Positions 24,126 through 32,379 are shown, counted from the first letter of the stretch. The stretch is DNA of 41,723 nucleotides from Candidatus Palauibacter poriticola (GCA_012270965.1 JAAXHJ010000026.1:1-41723), one strand, 5' to 3'. Notes: a model not told the origin generated them from the sequence alone. Program-made: numbers and translations.

Positions 24126-24928
24126 CCTCCACCGAACACCGGCTCGCGGTTTTTGTCCTCGCCGCCTGGCACATCGGCTGCGGCAGCCTCGGCACGGAGC
24201 CGAACCCCGACTGGACCCTCGTCTGGAGCGACGAGTTCGATGGTCCGGCCGGGCAGCTGCCCAACCCCGCCAACTGGGCGTTCGACGTGGGCACCGACTG
24301 GGGTAACCGGCAGCTCGAGTTCGACACCGACCGGCCTGAGAACGTGTCGCTGGACGGCGAGGGCAACCTGGCGATCACCGCCCGCCGGGAATCCTACGGG
24401 GGCAGCGCCTACACGTCGGGAAGGATCAAGACGCAGGGCCTGTTCGAGCAGGCGTACGGCCGCTTCGAAGCGCGCATCCGGCTGCCCCTCGGACAGGGCA
24501 TCTGGCCCGCGTTTTGGTTGCTGGGCAGGAACTTCGCCACGGTAGGCTGGCCCGAGTGCGGCGAGATCGACGTCATGGAATACCGTGGCCAGGAGCCGAC
24601 GATCGTCCATGGCACCGTACACGGACCCGGGTACTCCGCGGGCCGCGGCCTCACTGCCCGCTACCTGCTCCCCGGGGACCGCTTCGACACGCGCTTCCAC
24701 GAGTTCGCGATCGAGTGGACGGAGGAGCGCATCGTGTGGTTCGTGAACGGCCAGCGGTATCTTACCGTCGACCGAGACGACCCGCCGGGCCGCTGGGCCT
24801 TCGACCAGCCCTTCTTCATCCTACTGAACGTCGCCGTGGGTGGCACCTTCGTCGGACCTCCGAACGAATCGACGAACTTCCCGCAGTCTATGCTGGTCGA
24901 CTGGGTGCGCGTCTATCAGGCCAAATGA
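24122..24928 (+). CDS. GH16 endo-beta-1,3-glucanase (laminarinase-type), lipoprotein
   Basis: The 268-residue product has a short signal with lipobox-like 'HIGC' (Cys20) and one GH16 jelly-roll domain: 'WTLVWSDEFDGP', 'WGNRQLEFDTDRPENVSL', 'YGRFEARIRLP', 'GIWPAFWLLG' and the catalytic ExDxxE motif 'ECGEIDVMEYRG' (nucleophile Glu148, acid/base Glu153). The one-residue bulge (EIDVME) fits beta-1,3- or mixed-linkage glucanases rather than agarases or carrageenases. 'WVNGQRYLTV'-type and 'FFILLNVAVGG' blocks complete the fold. Unlike many marine laminarinases it has no attached binding module; those are supplied by the neighbouring proteins. It cleaves the polymer outside the inner membrane. Confidence 0.92.
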   Translation: MTSTEHRLAVFVLAAWHIGCGSLGTEPNPDWTLVWSDEFDGPAGQLPNPANWAFDVGTDWGNRQLEFDTDRPENVSLDGEGNLAITARRESYGGSAYTSGRIKTQGLFEQAYGRFEARIRLPLGQGIWPAFWLLGRNFATVGWPECGEIDVMEYRGQEPTIVHGTVHGPGYSAGRGLTARYLLPGDRFDTRFHEFAIEWTEERIVWFVNGQRYLTVDRDDPPGRWAFDQPFFILLNVAVGGTFVGPPNESTNFPQSMLVDWVRVYQAK

Positions 24929-24931
24929 TCC

Positions 24932-27049
24932 GTGAGCCACCGGACGGCCCCCGAAGACCGCATCTCCTTCCCGCACAAGATCGTCTACGGTATCGGCGGG
25001 TTCACGAACAACCTGCTGGCGCAGGGTATCGGCAACATGATGGCCGTGCTGACCCTGGCGCTGGGCATGGACTTCCGGGCAGTCGGACTCCTCGGCGGCC
25101 TCCCTCGCTTCTTCGACGCGCTCACCGACCCCCTCGTCGGTTTCGTGTCGGACAAGACGAGATCCCGGTGGGGGCGGAGGCGACCGTTCCTCTTCATCGG
25201 CGCGATCTCGGCGGGAGTCATCTTCGCGCTGCTCTGGCAGATGCCGGCACCGACCCAGTTCAGGCTCAAGTTGGTCGACTACGGCGCAGACGGAGTCTAC
25301 GGCGCCAACCAGGCGGACGAGTCCGCGGGCTGGCTGGCGGCCGCGGGCGATGCTCTTCGAGCGATCTTCACGGTGGAGGCCGTCGACGACTCCGAGGACG
25401 AAGTCAGCGTCCGCCCGCCGGGGTTGGTCACAGGTACCTGGGTGAGTTTGGACCTGCCCCTCGCCGACTTCGACGAACTCGCCACTCGCGCTCATCTCTC
25501 GCAGATCCTGATCTCGGGTGACCTCGCCGAAATCTACGTGGACAACGTCTACTTCTACCGTTCCTCCGACACGGAGACGGAGGAGCCGACTTCGGGGTCC
25601 ACGCCGGCGGTTTCTCCCGGACAGGATGTAGAAGGCCTCGCGGCACCGAACATCGCCGCGCCGACGCCGACGGTACCGCCGGTAGACGTGATCTCGCTTT
25701 TTAGCGGCGCCTACGAAGACATTCCGGTGCAGTCATGGTCCGCCCACCCGGACGAAGCCCAGGCGGCGGACGCCGAGGCCGGTGGAGACGATGTCAAACA
25801 CTATACGGGCCTGCGGCTGGCCACGATCGACTTCGGCGCAAACCCCGTTGACGCCCGTGGTATGACGCACATCCACATGAACATCTGGACCCCCGAGGAA
25901 ACCGGTCAGGGCTGGAGCCAGCGCAGCTACTTCTGGTACTTCCTCATCGGATCGTTCGTCTTCTTCCTCGCCTACACTGTCTTTGCCACGCCCTGGGTGG
26001 CGCTCGGGTACGAACTCACCCCCGACTACAACGAGCGCACCCGGCTGATGGGCGTACAGAACTTCGTATCCAACACCGTTTTCGTCATCGGTCCCTGGTT
26101 CCTCGCAATCGTGACGAACGCGGCGTGGTTCCGAAACCAGATGGATGGGGCCCGGTTTCTGGCGCTGGCGATCTGCGTGACGACCATCGCGCTGGGCGTG
26201 CTGCCCGCGATCTTCCTCCGTGAGCGCGTGGTCGCGGGAAACGGCGGCGCAGGATCGGACCGGGACGGCGGGGGCGCGGACCGGGACGGCCCAGGCCCGG
26301 GAGAAAGCACCGTGGAGTTCCTCCGGGGGCTGTGGCAAACCGTAAGGACCGGTCCCTTCCTGATGCTCTGCATCGCCACCTTCCTGATGTTCAACAGCTT
26401 CATCATGATCTCGCAGTTCCAGTTCTGGGTGTTCGCCTACTACGTCGCCGGCGGTAACGTCGCGGAAGGGGCGGGCCTCGCCGGAGTGGTCGGAAGCCTA
26501 GGCACCGTCACCGGCTTCCTGGTGATCGCCATCGTCACCTGGCTGGGGGCTAGGATCGGGAAGAAGAATGCGTTCTTCGTGTCCACCGGCATTTCGATGC
26601 TCGGCTACGCGTTGAAGTGGTTCTGCTACACGCCCGAGTATCCGCTGCTCGCGCTGTTGCCCGCCCCGTTCCTAGCTTTCGGACTGGGCGGACTGTTCAC
26701 TCTCATGGGGTCGATGATCGCCGATGTGGTCGACCTCGATGAACTCGCCACCGGCGAGCGCCGCGAGGGAATGTTCGGATCGGTCTTCTGGTGGATGGTG
26801 AAACTCGGCCAGAGCGGCGCGATCCTGGTCGGCGGGTTTCTTCTCTACTCGACGGGTCTCGATGCCTCGCTCGGCGCGAACCAGCCCGATGCGACAATCT
26901 TCTGGCTCCGGTTCTACGATGCGTTCGTGCCGCTTGCCGCCTCCGCGGTCGCGATCTACGCCGTCTACAGGTACCCGATCACGGAGCGGAGCGCGCTGGA
27001 GGTTCGGAACGAGCTGGAGCGGCGGCGGGGGGTGGCGCTGCCCGCATAG
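24932..27049 (+). CDS. GPH-type (MelB-like) sugar:cation symporter with an inserted FSDAY glycan-binding module
   Basis: The 705-residue product is a glycoside-pentoside-hexuronide symporter: 'FPHKIVYGIGGFTNNLLAQG' (TM1), 'PRFFDALTDPLVGFVSD', the family's cytosolic loop 'KTRSRWGRRRPF', TM3 to 'LLWQMPA' (residue 106), then TM4 'YFWYFLIGSFVFFLAYTVFA', 'ALGYELTPDYNERTRLMG' and the remaining helices. Relatives are about 450-500 residues and join 'LLWQMPA' directly to 'GWSQ'. Here about 220 residues (107-326) intervene. The loop follows TM3, whose preceding loop is the conserved cytosolic one, so the insert should be periplasmic. The frame is open throughout. The start is GTG 24932, 3 nt after the GH16 stop. 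It would import oligosaccharides made by GH16. Its stop is 1 nt from the stop of the convergent GH3 gene. Confidence 0.9.
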   Translation: MSHRTAPEDRISFPHKIVYGIGGFTNNLLAQGIGNMMAVLTLALGMDFRAVGLLGGLPRFFDALTDPLVGFVSDKTRSRWGRRRPFLFIGAISAGVIFALLWQMPAPTQFRLKLVDYGADGVYGANQADESAGWLAAAGDALRAIFTVEAVDDSEDEVSVRPPGLVTGTWVSLDLPLADFDELATRAHLSQILISGDLAEIYVDNVYFYRSSDTETEEPTSGSTPAVSPGQDVEGLAAPNIAAPTPTVPPVDVISLFSGAYEDIPVQSWSAHPDEAQAADAEAGGDDVKHYTGLRLATIDFGANPVDARGMTHIHMNIWTPEETGQGWSQRSYFWYFLIGSFVFFLAYTVFATPWVALGYELTPDYNERTRLMGVQNFVSNTVFVIGPWFLAIVTNAAWFRNQMDGARFLALAICVTTIALGVLPAIFLRERVVAGNGGAGSDRDGGGADRDGPGPGESTVEFLRGLWQTVRTGPFLMLCIATFLMFNSFIMISQFQFWVFAYYVAGGNVAEGAGLAGVVGSLGTVTGFLVIAIVTWLGARIGKKNAFFVSTGISMLGYALKWFCYTPEYPLLALLPAPFLAFGLGGLFTLMGSMIADVVDLDELATGERREGMFGSVFWWMVKLGQSGAILVGGFLLYSTGLDASLGANQPDATIFWLRFYDAFVPLAASAVAIYAVYRYPITERSALEVRNELERRRGVALPA
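25250..25909 (+). other. Circularly permuted FSDAY module inside the symporter
   Basis: Order within the insert is: C-terminal half of the module ('FRLKLVDYGADGVYG' to 'EIYVDNVYFY', residues 109-209), a Pro/Thr/Glu-rich linker of about 41 residues, then the N-terminal half ('DVISLFSGAYEDIPVQSWSA' to 'MTHIHMNIWTPEETG', residues 252-325). In the neighbouring proteins the halves are in the opposite order. The break falls exactly between 'WTPEET' and 'FRVKLVDFG'. Relative to its neighbours the copy is diverged ('SGAY', 'LATIDF', 'LSQILISG') and has an extra stretch after 'GVYG', yet stays in frame. Confidence 0.88.
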
Positions 27050-27050
27050 G

Positions 27051-28853
27051 TCAGTCTGGCCGCAATCCATAGCCGCGTGGAAAGAGCACTCCGTTGCCGC
27101 CCGTCCCGACTCTTCCATTCACGCCGGGCATCTCGCTCGGCCACGACATCGGCAGCCGGCCGTTGAAGGGGTGGTGCCCGAACAGGACATCGGCGACGCC
27201 GGCCCCCTCCGAGCCCGGCAGCCACGCGGCCACGAAGGCCGACGACGCGGCCAGCTCTTCGTTCACTACGAGCGGCCGTCCCGAGATCAGCACGGTCACC
27301 ACGGGGATCCCCCGGGCAGCCAGTTCGCGTATGGTTCGCAGGGCCTCCGGGTGCCGCGCCGCGAATTCCAAGGTGTCGCCGTACGGTTGAAGCGTGCCGG
27401 GGGCCACCGACACGTGCGCCCCCGGACGCACGGGGCTCGGGTGACGGATGTCGCCCAACCCCTCCGCGTACGGCTGCTCGCCGACGATAACCACGCCCAC
27501 GTCGAAGTCCCGCGCATCCGAGATCTCCCCCTCGCCCTCCCACAGCACTGCCTGCGGCGCCACGGCGCGGATCCCCTCCCACATCGACGTGCCTCCCTCG
27601 ATGGCGGCGTTGCCGGACACGCCCTGCCACTCGATGGTGAAGCCGCCGCACTGCCGCCCGCGGTCGTGTGCGGCGGATCCCGCCACCAGGATGCGCGCGC
27701 CCTTGTCCAGCGGTAGCCGCCCGTCTTCGTTCTTGAGCAGGACCAGCGACTTCCGCACGGCGTCGCGGGCCACCGCGCGGTGCTCGCGCGACCCGAACCC
27801 GATGCCGTTCGACGCCGGCCGCGCCGCCGGCCGCGGGCGCTCGAAGAGGCCGCACGCAAACTTTACCCGCAGAATCCGCGCGACCGCGTCGTCGATTCTC
27901 GCGATCGGCACGACCCCCCGCTTCACCTGCTGCTTCAGTTCGGCGATGACCTCCCGCCACGTCTCGGGCACCATCAACATGTCGATCCCGGCGTTCACCG
28001 CCATTGCGGCGGCCTCACCGTAGGCGGCGGCGAGTGGATCGACACCGTTCCAATCCGACAGCACAAACCCCGTGAACCCCATTTCCCCCTTTAGCAGATC
28101 CCGGATCAGGTAGCTGTGGGCATGGCACTTCTCGCCTCTCCAGCTGCTCAGCGACGCCATCACGGTGGGCACTCCGGCCTCCACCGCCGCCGAGTACGGC
28201 GCCATGTGCACGCGGCGCAGCTCCTCCTCGTCGACCACCGTGTCGCCCTGGTCCACACCCGCCTCGGTGCCTCCGTCGCCGACCCAGTGTTTCGCACACG
28301 CCAGGATCCCCTCTCCCTGCAGCCCCCGCACGATCCTCGCCGCGTACCCTGCCACCACGCCGGGATCCTCCGAGTAGCTCTCATAGGTGCGCCCCCAGCG
28401 CGGATCGCGGGCCACGGCCAGCGTAGGCGCGAACGTCCAGTCGACGCCCGCCGCCAGAACTTCCCGGGCCGTGACCCGCCCGGCCCGTTCGAGCAGTTCG
28501 GGATCGCCCGCCGCCCCCAGCCCGATGTTGTGCGGGAAGACGGTGGCGCCCCGGACGTTGGCGTTACCGTGGACCGCGTCGACGCCGTAGAGGATGGGAA
28601 TCGCCAAGTGGCCGGCGTCCTCCTCCATCGACGCCGCCCAGTACGCGTCGTTCATCGCGACCCAGTCCGACGGGCGGTTGTCGGCGGGGCAGGAACCGCC
28701 GCCGCTAAGCACCGAACCGATGTGGTATGCCTTCACCTCGGCCGGAGTGACGTGGAGCCGCTCCGGCTGCGTCATCTGCCCGATCTTCTGGTCGAGACTC
28801 ATGCGCGCGAGGAGCGCCTGGACCCGCTCCTCGACGGCACCCGCTGGCGACAC
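27051..28853 (-). CDS. GH3 beta-glucosidase, cytoplasmic
   Basis: The 600-residue product is a two-domain GH3 enzyme: 'IPILYGVDAVHGNANVRGA', 'ARDPRWGRTYESYSEDPGVV', 'ACAKHWVGDGGTEAG' (Lys188-His189) and the nucleophile Asp267 in 'GFVLSDWNGVDPL'. The second alpha/beta domain follows ('KSLVLLKNEDGRLPLDKG' to 'PLVVNEELAASSAFVAAWLP'), with no C-terminal FnIII domain. The GTG start (28853) sits in TAGTG, overlapping the upstream glycosidase stop, and gives no signal peptide, so the enzyme should act in the cytoplasm on imported oligosaccharides. The frame is open to 28925 but that would overlap the upstream gene by 73 nt. Confidence 0.92.
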   Translation of the reverse strand: MSPAGAVEERVQALLARMSLDQKIGQMTQPERLHVTPAEVKAYHIGSVLSGGGSCPADNRPSDWVAMNDAYWAASMEEDAGHLAIPILYGVDAVHGNANVRGATVFPHNIGLGAAGDPELLERAGRVTAREVLAAGVDWTFAPTLAVARDPRWGRTYESYSEDPGVVAGYAARIVRGLQGEGILACAKHWVGDGGTEAGVDQGDTVVDEEELRRVHMAPYSAAVEAGVPTVMASLSSWRGEKCHAHSYLIRDLLKGEMGFTGFVLSDWNGVDPLAAAYGEAAAMAVNAGIDMLMVPETWREVIAELKQQVKRGVVPIARIDDAVARILRVKFACGLFERPRPAARPASNGIGFGSREHRAVARDAVRKSLVLLKNEDGRLPLDKGARILVAGSAAHDRGRQCGGFTIEWQGVSGNAAIEGGTSMWEGIRAVAPQAVLWEGEGEISDARDFDVGVVIVGEQPYAEGLGDIRHPSPVRPGAHVSVAPGTLQPYGDTLEFAARHPEALRTIRELAARGIPVVTVLISGRPLVVNEELAASSAFVAAWLPGSEGAGVADVLFGHHPFNGRLPMSWPSEMPGVNGRVGTGGNGVLFPRGYGLRPD

Positions 28854-31800
28854 TAGATGGCGATGTGAAGGTAGGTCCGGATCTCCCACTCGCGCCCCAG
28901 ATCTCCGCCGATATCCGGGTTGCACTCCATCCTGCCGAATTCATCCGGGCTCAGCCCGGGACAGTAGCGCGGAGAGTACTCGTTCAGGGACCGCCAGGTG
29001 GCGCGCACGCCGAAGCGGGTCTGCGGCAGGTCGAACCAGTCGGGGATCCCCAGCGTGAAGGAGATGTCGCCCGTGAGCTGCAGCGGGAAGGTGAGGTTGA
29101 AATCGCGGTGGTAGTCGTACGGCCCCCAGTCGTTGAACCGTGCCATCCCCTGGAACTTGAGCGACCCGCTGATCACGCGCAGGTCGATCCCGGCGCGCTG
29201 GATCACGCGGTCGTCATCTCCGTTCGGCTCGCCGGTTCCCGCGTATACGTCGGCGATCAGGCCGGGGCCCGCTCGCCGCTTCGATACGACGCGCGCCTTG
29301 ACTTCCCACAGATCGCGCGGGGGAGGGGCGCCGGGGAAGGCAAAGGTGGAGCGTCCGTCGGCGAAGATCCCGATCCCGGCGTCCTGGGTGGTCGGAAAGT
29401 TGTAGTACACGAAGCCGAGTGACGCCGCGAGGGCCGCGTCCTCCCGTCGGTCGCTGTCCCAGTTGTACATCCAAGTGGCCGGCGTGGGGTCGTAGGTAAA
29501 TAGGATCTCGGCCGCCCGGGTCTCCCGGTTGCCACGCACCGCGAAGGGGTCGTCGAGGACGTTCCGCGGCCGCCCCGGCGCCGGCGCATCGACCGGGACC
29601 GGCCCGACGAGCGGCTTGCGCCAGAGGAAGTTGGGCGCGACCTGCCAGTTTCCCGCGAGGACCGTGAAGCCGGTGATCACGTTGCGCTGGTTGCCGCTTC
29701 CGGTATCCTTTAGAGTCCAGCCGGTGAAGGTCTGGGTCTGCGTCATGCCGCCATCGGCAACGAGCCCCATGGCCGCACCCTGCAAGTACCAGTTCACGCG
29801 CCCCGTCGCGTAGCTGATCTTCGCCTTCGCGCCGAATGCGTCCGAGGTTCGAATCTCGTCCTGCAGGACCCGGTAGCTGCCAAGCTCTCCGTCGACCACT
29901 TGGAAGGTCTCGCCGACCTTGGTACCACCGGACATGATGCCGCCTACCTCGAACGTCGCGCCGTCCCGCGTCGTGGCCAAATGCACTGTGGCCTTGCGTG
30001 TGGGGGGCAACGGAATCGCGAAGGAACTCGTCGCCGCGCCAGCCTCCGCCAAGTCCTCCTGATACATGACGGCGGTCTCGACGGGCCCGATCCGGGACTG
30101 GTGCTTGACGAGCACAGCGGGGTTGGCGCCCCACCACAGTTCGGGACCGATCGCCACCTTCAGTCCACCGAGGAGGCGCTTGCCCGCGATCTCCATCCCG
30201 ACCGGCGCCAGCCCGTTGTAGATGTCAATGTTCGGCCCGTAGTTGGCTTCCTGGTACAGTCCGAAGAAGTCTCCTTCGTAGCCCCAGTGGTAGTGTCCGG
30301 TACGGTAGAACCCCTCCAGATGGAACCACTTGTCGTCCCAGGACACGCCGGCGTTGTAGACCTTGAGCCGTTCGATGTCCCGCAGCGCGAAATCCTCGCC
30401 GTCGACCCTGACGTTCCGCGGACGGCCCCGGTTCTCGTAGAAGAGTTCGTCGATCGGGTTCGTGGGTACGTCGCCAAGCGCATTGAACGACACGTTCGCG
30501 AGCATGTTCCGCGTGGGTCGTGCCGCGAAGTCGGCGTAGAAGGACTGCAGCCTGTCGAAGCCGCGGAAGCTCGGGTACGAGGGATTCCGCTCAGGTGGCA
30601 CCTCCGGGGTGCTCACCAGGGACCCGCCGGTGCTGTAGGTCTCCAGCTCGATGCGCACGCCCCTCAGGTGGACCCGGTCGAGTGCCGACGCAAGCAGCGC
30701 GGACCGGTCACCTTGCGCTTGTAGTGCCATGGCGGCTGGCTGGATGTTGGCGAAGTGCTCGCGGATGGCCGTGAGGTCGGTGCCGGGCGCGTACGGGTCC
30801 AGGGTGTACGCCTCCCGCAGGGCATAGTAGGCGGCGCGCGGGAAGATTTCGTAGAGGTTGTTGAACTCCGTGGGGCCCTTGGCGACGATCCCCCACCACT
30901 CTTCGTTCATGTTGTTCTCCCCCGCTACGAAATCCTCGACGTAGCCGCCGTTCGCCCAGGAGGCGTTCGTGTCCTGGATGTCGAGCCGGTCCTCCTGGCC
31001 GAATTTCCACCAGCCGTCCGTCCACTGGAAGGTGAATCCGCCGATCGAGTTGCCGACCATGCCCTTCCCGGCCGACTGCTCGTAGATCTCGCGCCATTGC
31101 CCGAGCAGGTACCTCGCCTGGGTAACCTGGTCCTCGCGCATGTTCCTCGCGTCCCACGCATCCGCGCCGAACTCGGTGAACATCACGGGGCGATCAAGCA
31201 CGTCGCGCACCTCTTGGAACAACTGCCCGAAGGAAATGCCCCTGTACACGTTGGCACCGAACACGTCCACGTCCGGAACCTCCTCGTGGAGGATGTCGAG
31301 GTACTGGAGATCGCCGTTGGCCATCGCGACCGGACGCGACGGGTCGATCTCCTTGATCCGCCGGGCCACCTCCCCGAACAGCGAGTACATGTGGCGCGCG
31401 CGGACCGCGTTCGCTTCGCCCTCGGGCAGGTCCTCCGTCTCGGCCGAACTCCACGCCAGCCCGTAGTTGTTCTCGTTGCCGAGGAGCCACATGAGCAGGC
31501 CGGGCGTGTCCTTGAACTCGTCTACCATCTCCTCAATCTCAGCCTTCAGCACCTCCCGGGCGCGCGGGTTCGAGTAGTCCGTATTCGCGCTGAAGACGCC
31601 GCCCACGGTTACGCCGTAGCGGCCCAGCGCATGGTTCAGGATCGTGTGGATGCCGTAGCGCTCGTAGATGTGCCGAACCCACCTCGGCGTGATCCCCACA
31701 TAGGTGCGGATCGCATTGCCCCCCATGGCCTTGAGCACCGACATCTCGCGCTGCAGCGCCGCCTCGATGATGTGGTCCGGCTCGGTCCAGAAGTTGTAGT

Positions 31801-32068
31801 TGTAGGTGGTGCCGCGGGGGAAATAGTCCCAGTTGACGCCTTGGATCATCATGTCCCGGCCGTCCACCCGAAGGCGCGTGCCGGAACCGTCTCTGACGAG
31901 TTCGATGACGGGCATGGGGCCCGCGGCGTCCTGCGCGGCAGCGGGGGGAAGTGGCGCGAGCACCACGAGCAGGAGCGCCGACAGCAACCCGCGCAGCCCC
32001 CCGTAGCCCTTGGGAGCAACCGGAACCGACGCGGTGAAACGGTCGGTGTCAGTACGAATCGAACTCAT
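28853..32068 (-). CDS. Exported clan GH-A glycosidase with a long beta-rich (barrel-like) C-terminal region
   Basis: The 1071-residue product has a signal peptide ('LLSALLLVVLAPLPPAAAQD') and a TIM-barrel glycosidase domain (about residues 55-470): 'MIQGVNWDYFPRGTTYNYNF', 'MGGNAIRTYVGITPRWVRHI', acid/base Glu199 in 'WLLGNENNYGL' and nucleophile Glu299 in 'PVMFTEFGADAWDA', the clan GH-A pattern, closest to GH2-type barrels. From about residue 560 to the end the sequence is Gly/Tyr/Trp-rich with alternating residues ('KWFHLEGFYRTGHYHWGYEG', 'NWYLQGAAMGLVADGG'), ending 'REWEIRTYLHIAI', which suggests an outer-membrane beta-barrel or large beta domain. Similar 'glycosidase' proteins exist in marine Bacteroidota, from memory. 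ATG 32068 follows GGGAG and lies 29 nt from the operator palindrome. Confidence 0.8.
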   Translation of the reverse strand: MSSIRTDTDRFTASVPVAPKGYGGLRGLLSALLLVVLAPLPPAAAQDAAGPMPVIELVRDGSGTRLRVDGRDMMIQGVNWDYFPRGTTYNYNFWTEPDHIIEAALQREMSVLKAMGGNAIRTYVGITPRWVRHIYERYGIHTILNHALGRYGVTVGGVFSANTDYSNPRAREVLKAEIEEMVDEFKDTPGLLMWLLGNENNYGLAWSSAETEDLPEGEANAVRARHMYSLFGEVARRIKEIDPSRPVAMANGDLQYLDILHEEVPDVDVFGANVYRGISFGQLFQEVRDVLDRPVMFTEFGADAWDARNMREDQVTQARYLLGQWREIYEQSAGKGMVGNSIGGFTFQWTDGWWKFGQEDRLDIQDTNASWANGGYVEDFVAGENNMNEEWWGIVAKGPTEFNNLYEIFPRAAYYALREAYTLDPYAPGTDLTAIREHFANIQPAAMALQAQGDRSALLASALDRVHLRGVRIELETYSTGGSLVSTPEVPPERNPSYPSFRGFDRLQSFYADFAARPTRNMLANVSFNALGDVPTNPIDELFYENRGRPRNVRVDGEDFALRDIERLKVYNAGVSWDDKWFHLEGFYRTGHYHWGYEGDFFGLYQEANYGPNIDIYNGLAPVGMEIAGKRLLGGLKVAIGPELWWGANPAVLVKHQSRIGPVETAVMYQEDLAEAGAATSSFAIPLPPTRKATVHLATTRDGATFEVGGIMSGGTKVGETFQVVDGELGSYRVLQDEIRTSDAFGAKAKISYATGRVNWYLQGAAMGLVADGGMTQTQTFTGWTLKDTGSGNQRNVITGFTVLAGNWQVAPNFLWRKPLVGPVPVDAPAPGRPRNVLDDPFAVRGNRETRAAEILFTYDPTPATWMYNWDSDRREDAALAASLGFVYYNFPTTQDAGIGIFADGRSTFAFPGAPPPRDLWEVKARVVSKRRAGPGLIADVYAGTGEPNGDDDRVIQRAGIDLRVISGSLKFQGMARFNDWGPYDYHRDFNLTFPLQLTGDISFTLGIPDWFDLPQTRFGVRATWRSLNEYSPRYCPGLSPDEFGRMECNPDIGGDLGREWEIRTYLHIAI

Positions 32069-32097
32069 GGCGGCGCTCCCAAGCGTACCCGAACACC

Positions 32098-32120
32098 CTT
32101 TGTTCGGTCGCCGAACAAAG
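32098..32120. promoter_or_regulatory. Palindrome upstream of the minus-strand glucan operon (candidate operator, copy 2)
   Basis: Arms CTTTGTTCGG (32098-32107) and CCGAACAAAG (32111-32120) surround TCG. The arms are identical to those of 17714-17738; only the 3-nt spacer and the flanks differ. It lies 29 nt upstream of the ATG at 32068, overlapping the expected promoter or leader, as repressor operators often do. Confidence 0.8.
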
Positions 32121-32379
32121 TGCGCGGGCGCTTCAACTCCTGTCAAGAAGACGAACCGGAAGTGGGCTGGCCGCGCCACCGTCAGCGAGGCACCGAGCAG
32201 CGAGAGCTCGCTCCAGGGATTCGGATAGGCGAAGAGTCGGCGCCCCTTCCCGAGCCGACGGCGCCCCCGTGGCCGGACGCCGAGCTGCCCGCTCGACCGG
32301 TAACGGGACGACGTACCGGCACACTACCTGCGCTCCGGGCGGATACGTAGCCCCCGGCAACCGGCGGATTTCTGACAAT

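Noticed and set aside
25250..25909. Symporter insert as an assembly chimera with the neighbouring module arrays
   Set aside because: The inserted copy is clearly diverged from all six neighbouring copies, is in frame at both junctions and lies in a loop where an insertion is tolerable. Not excluded without read data, but a mis-join of existing copies would be near-identical to one of them.
30755..32350. 531-codon plus-strand frame opposite the GH-A glycosidase
   Set aside because: Shadow frame with no fold-like pattern; the minus strand carries the catalytic motifs and signal peptide.
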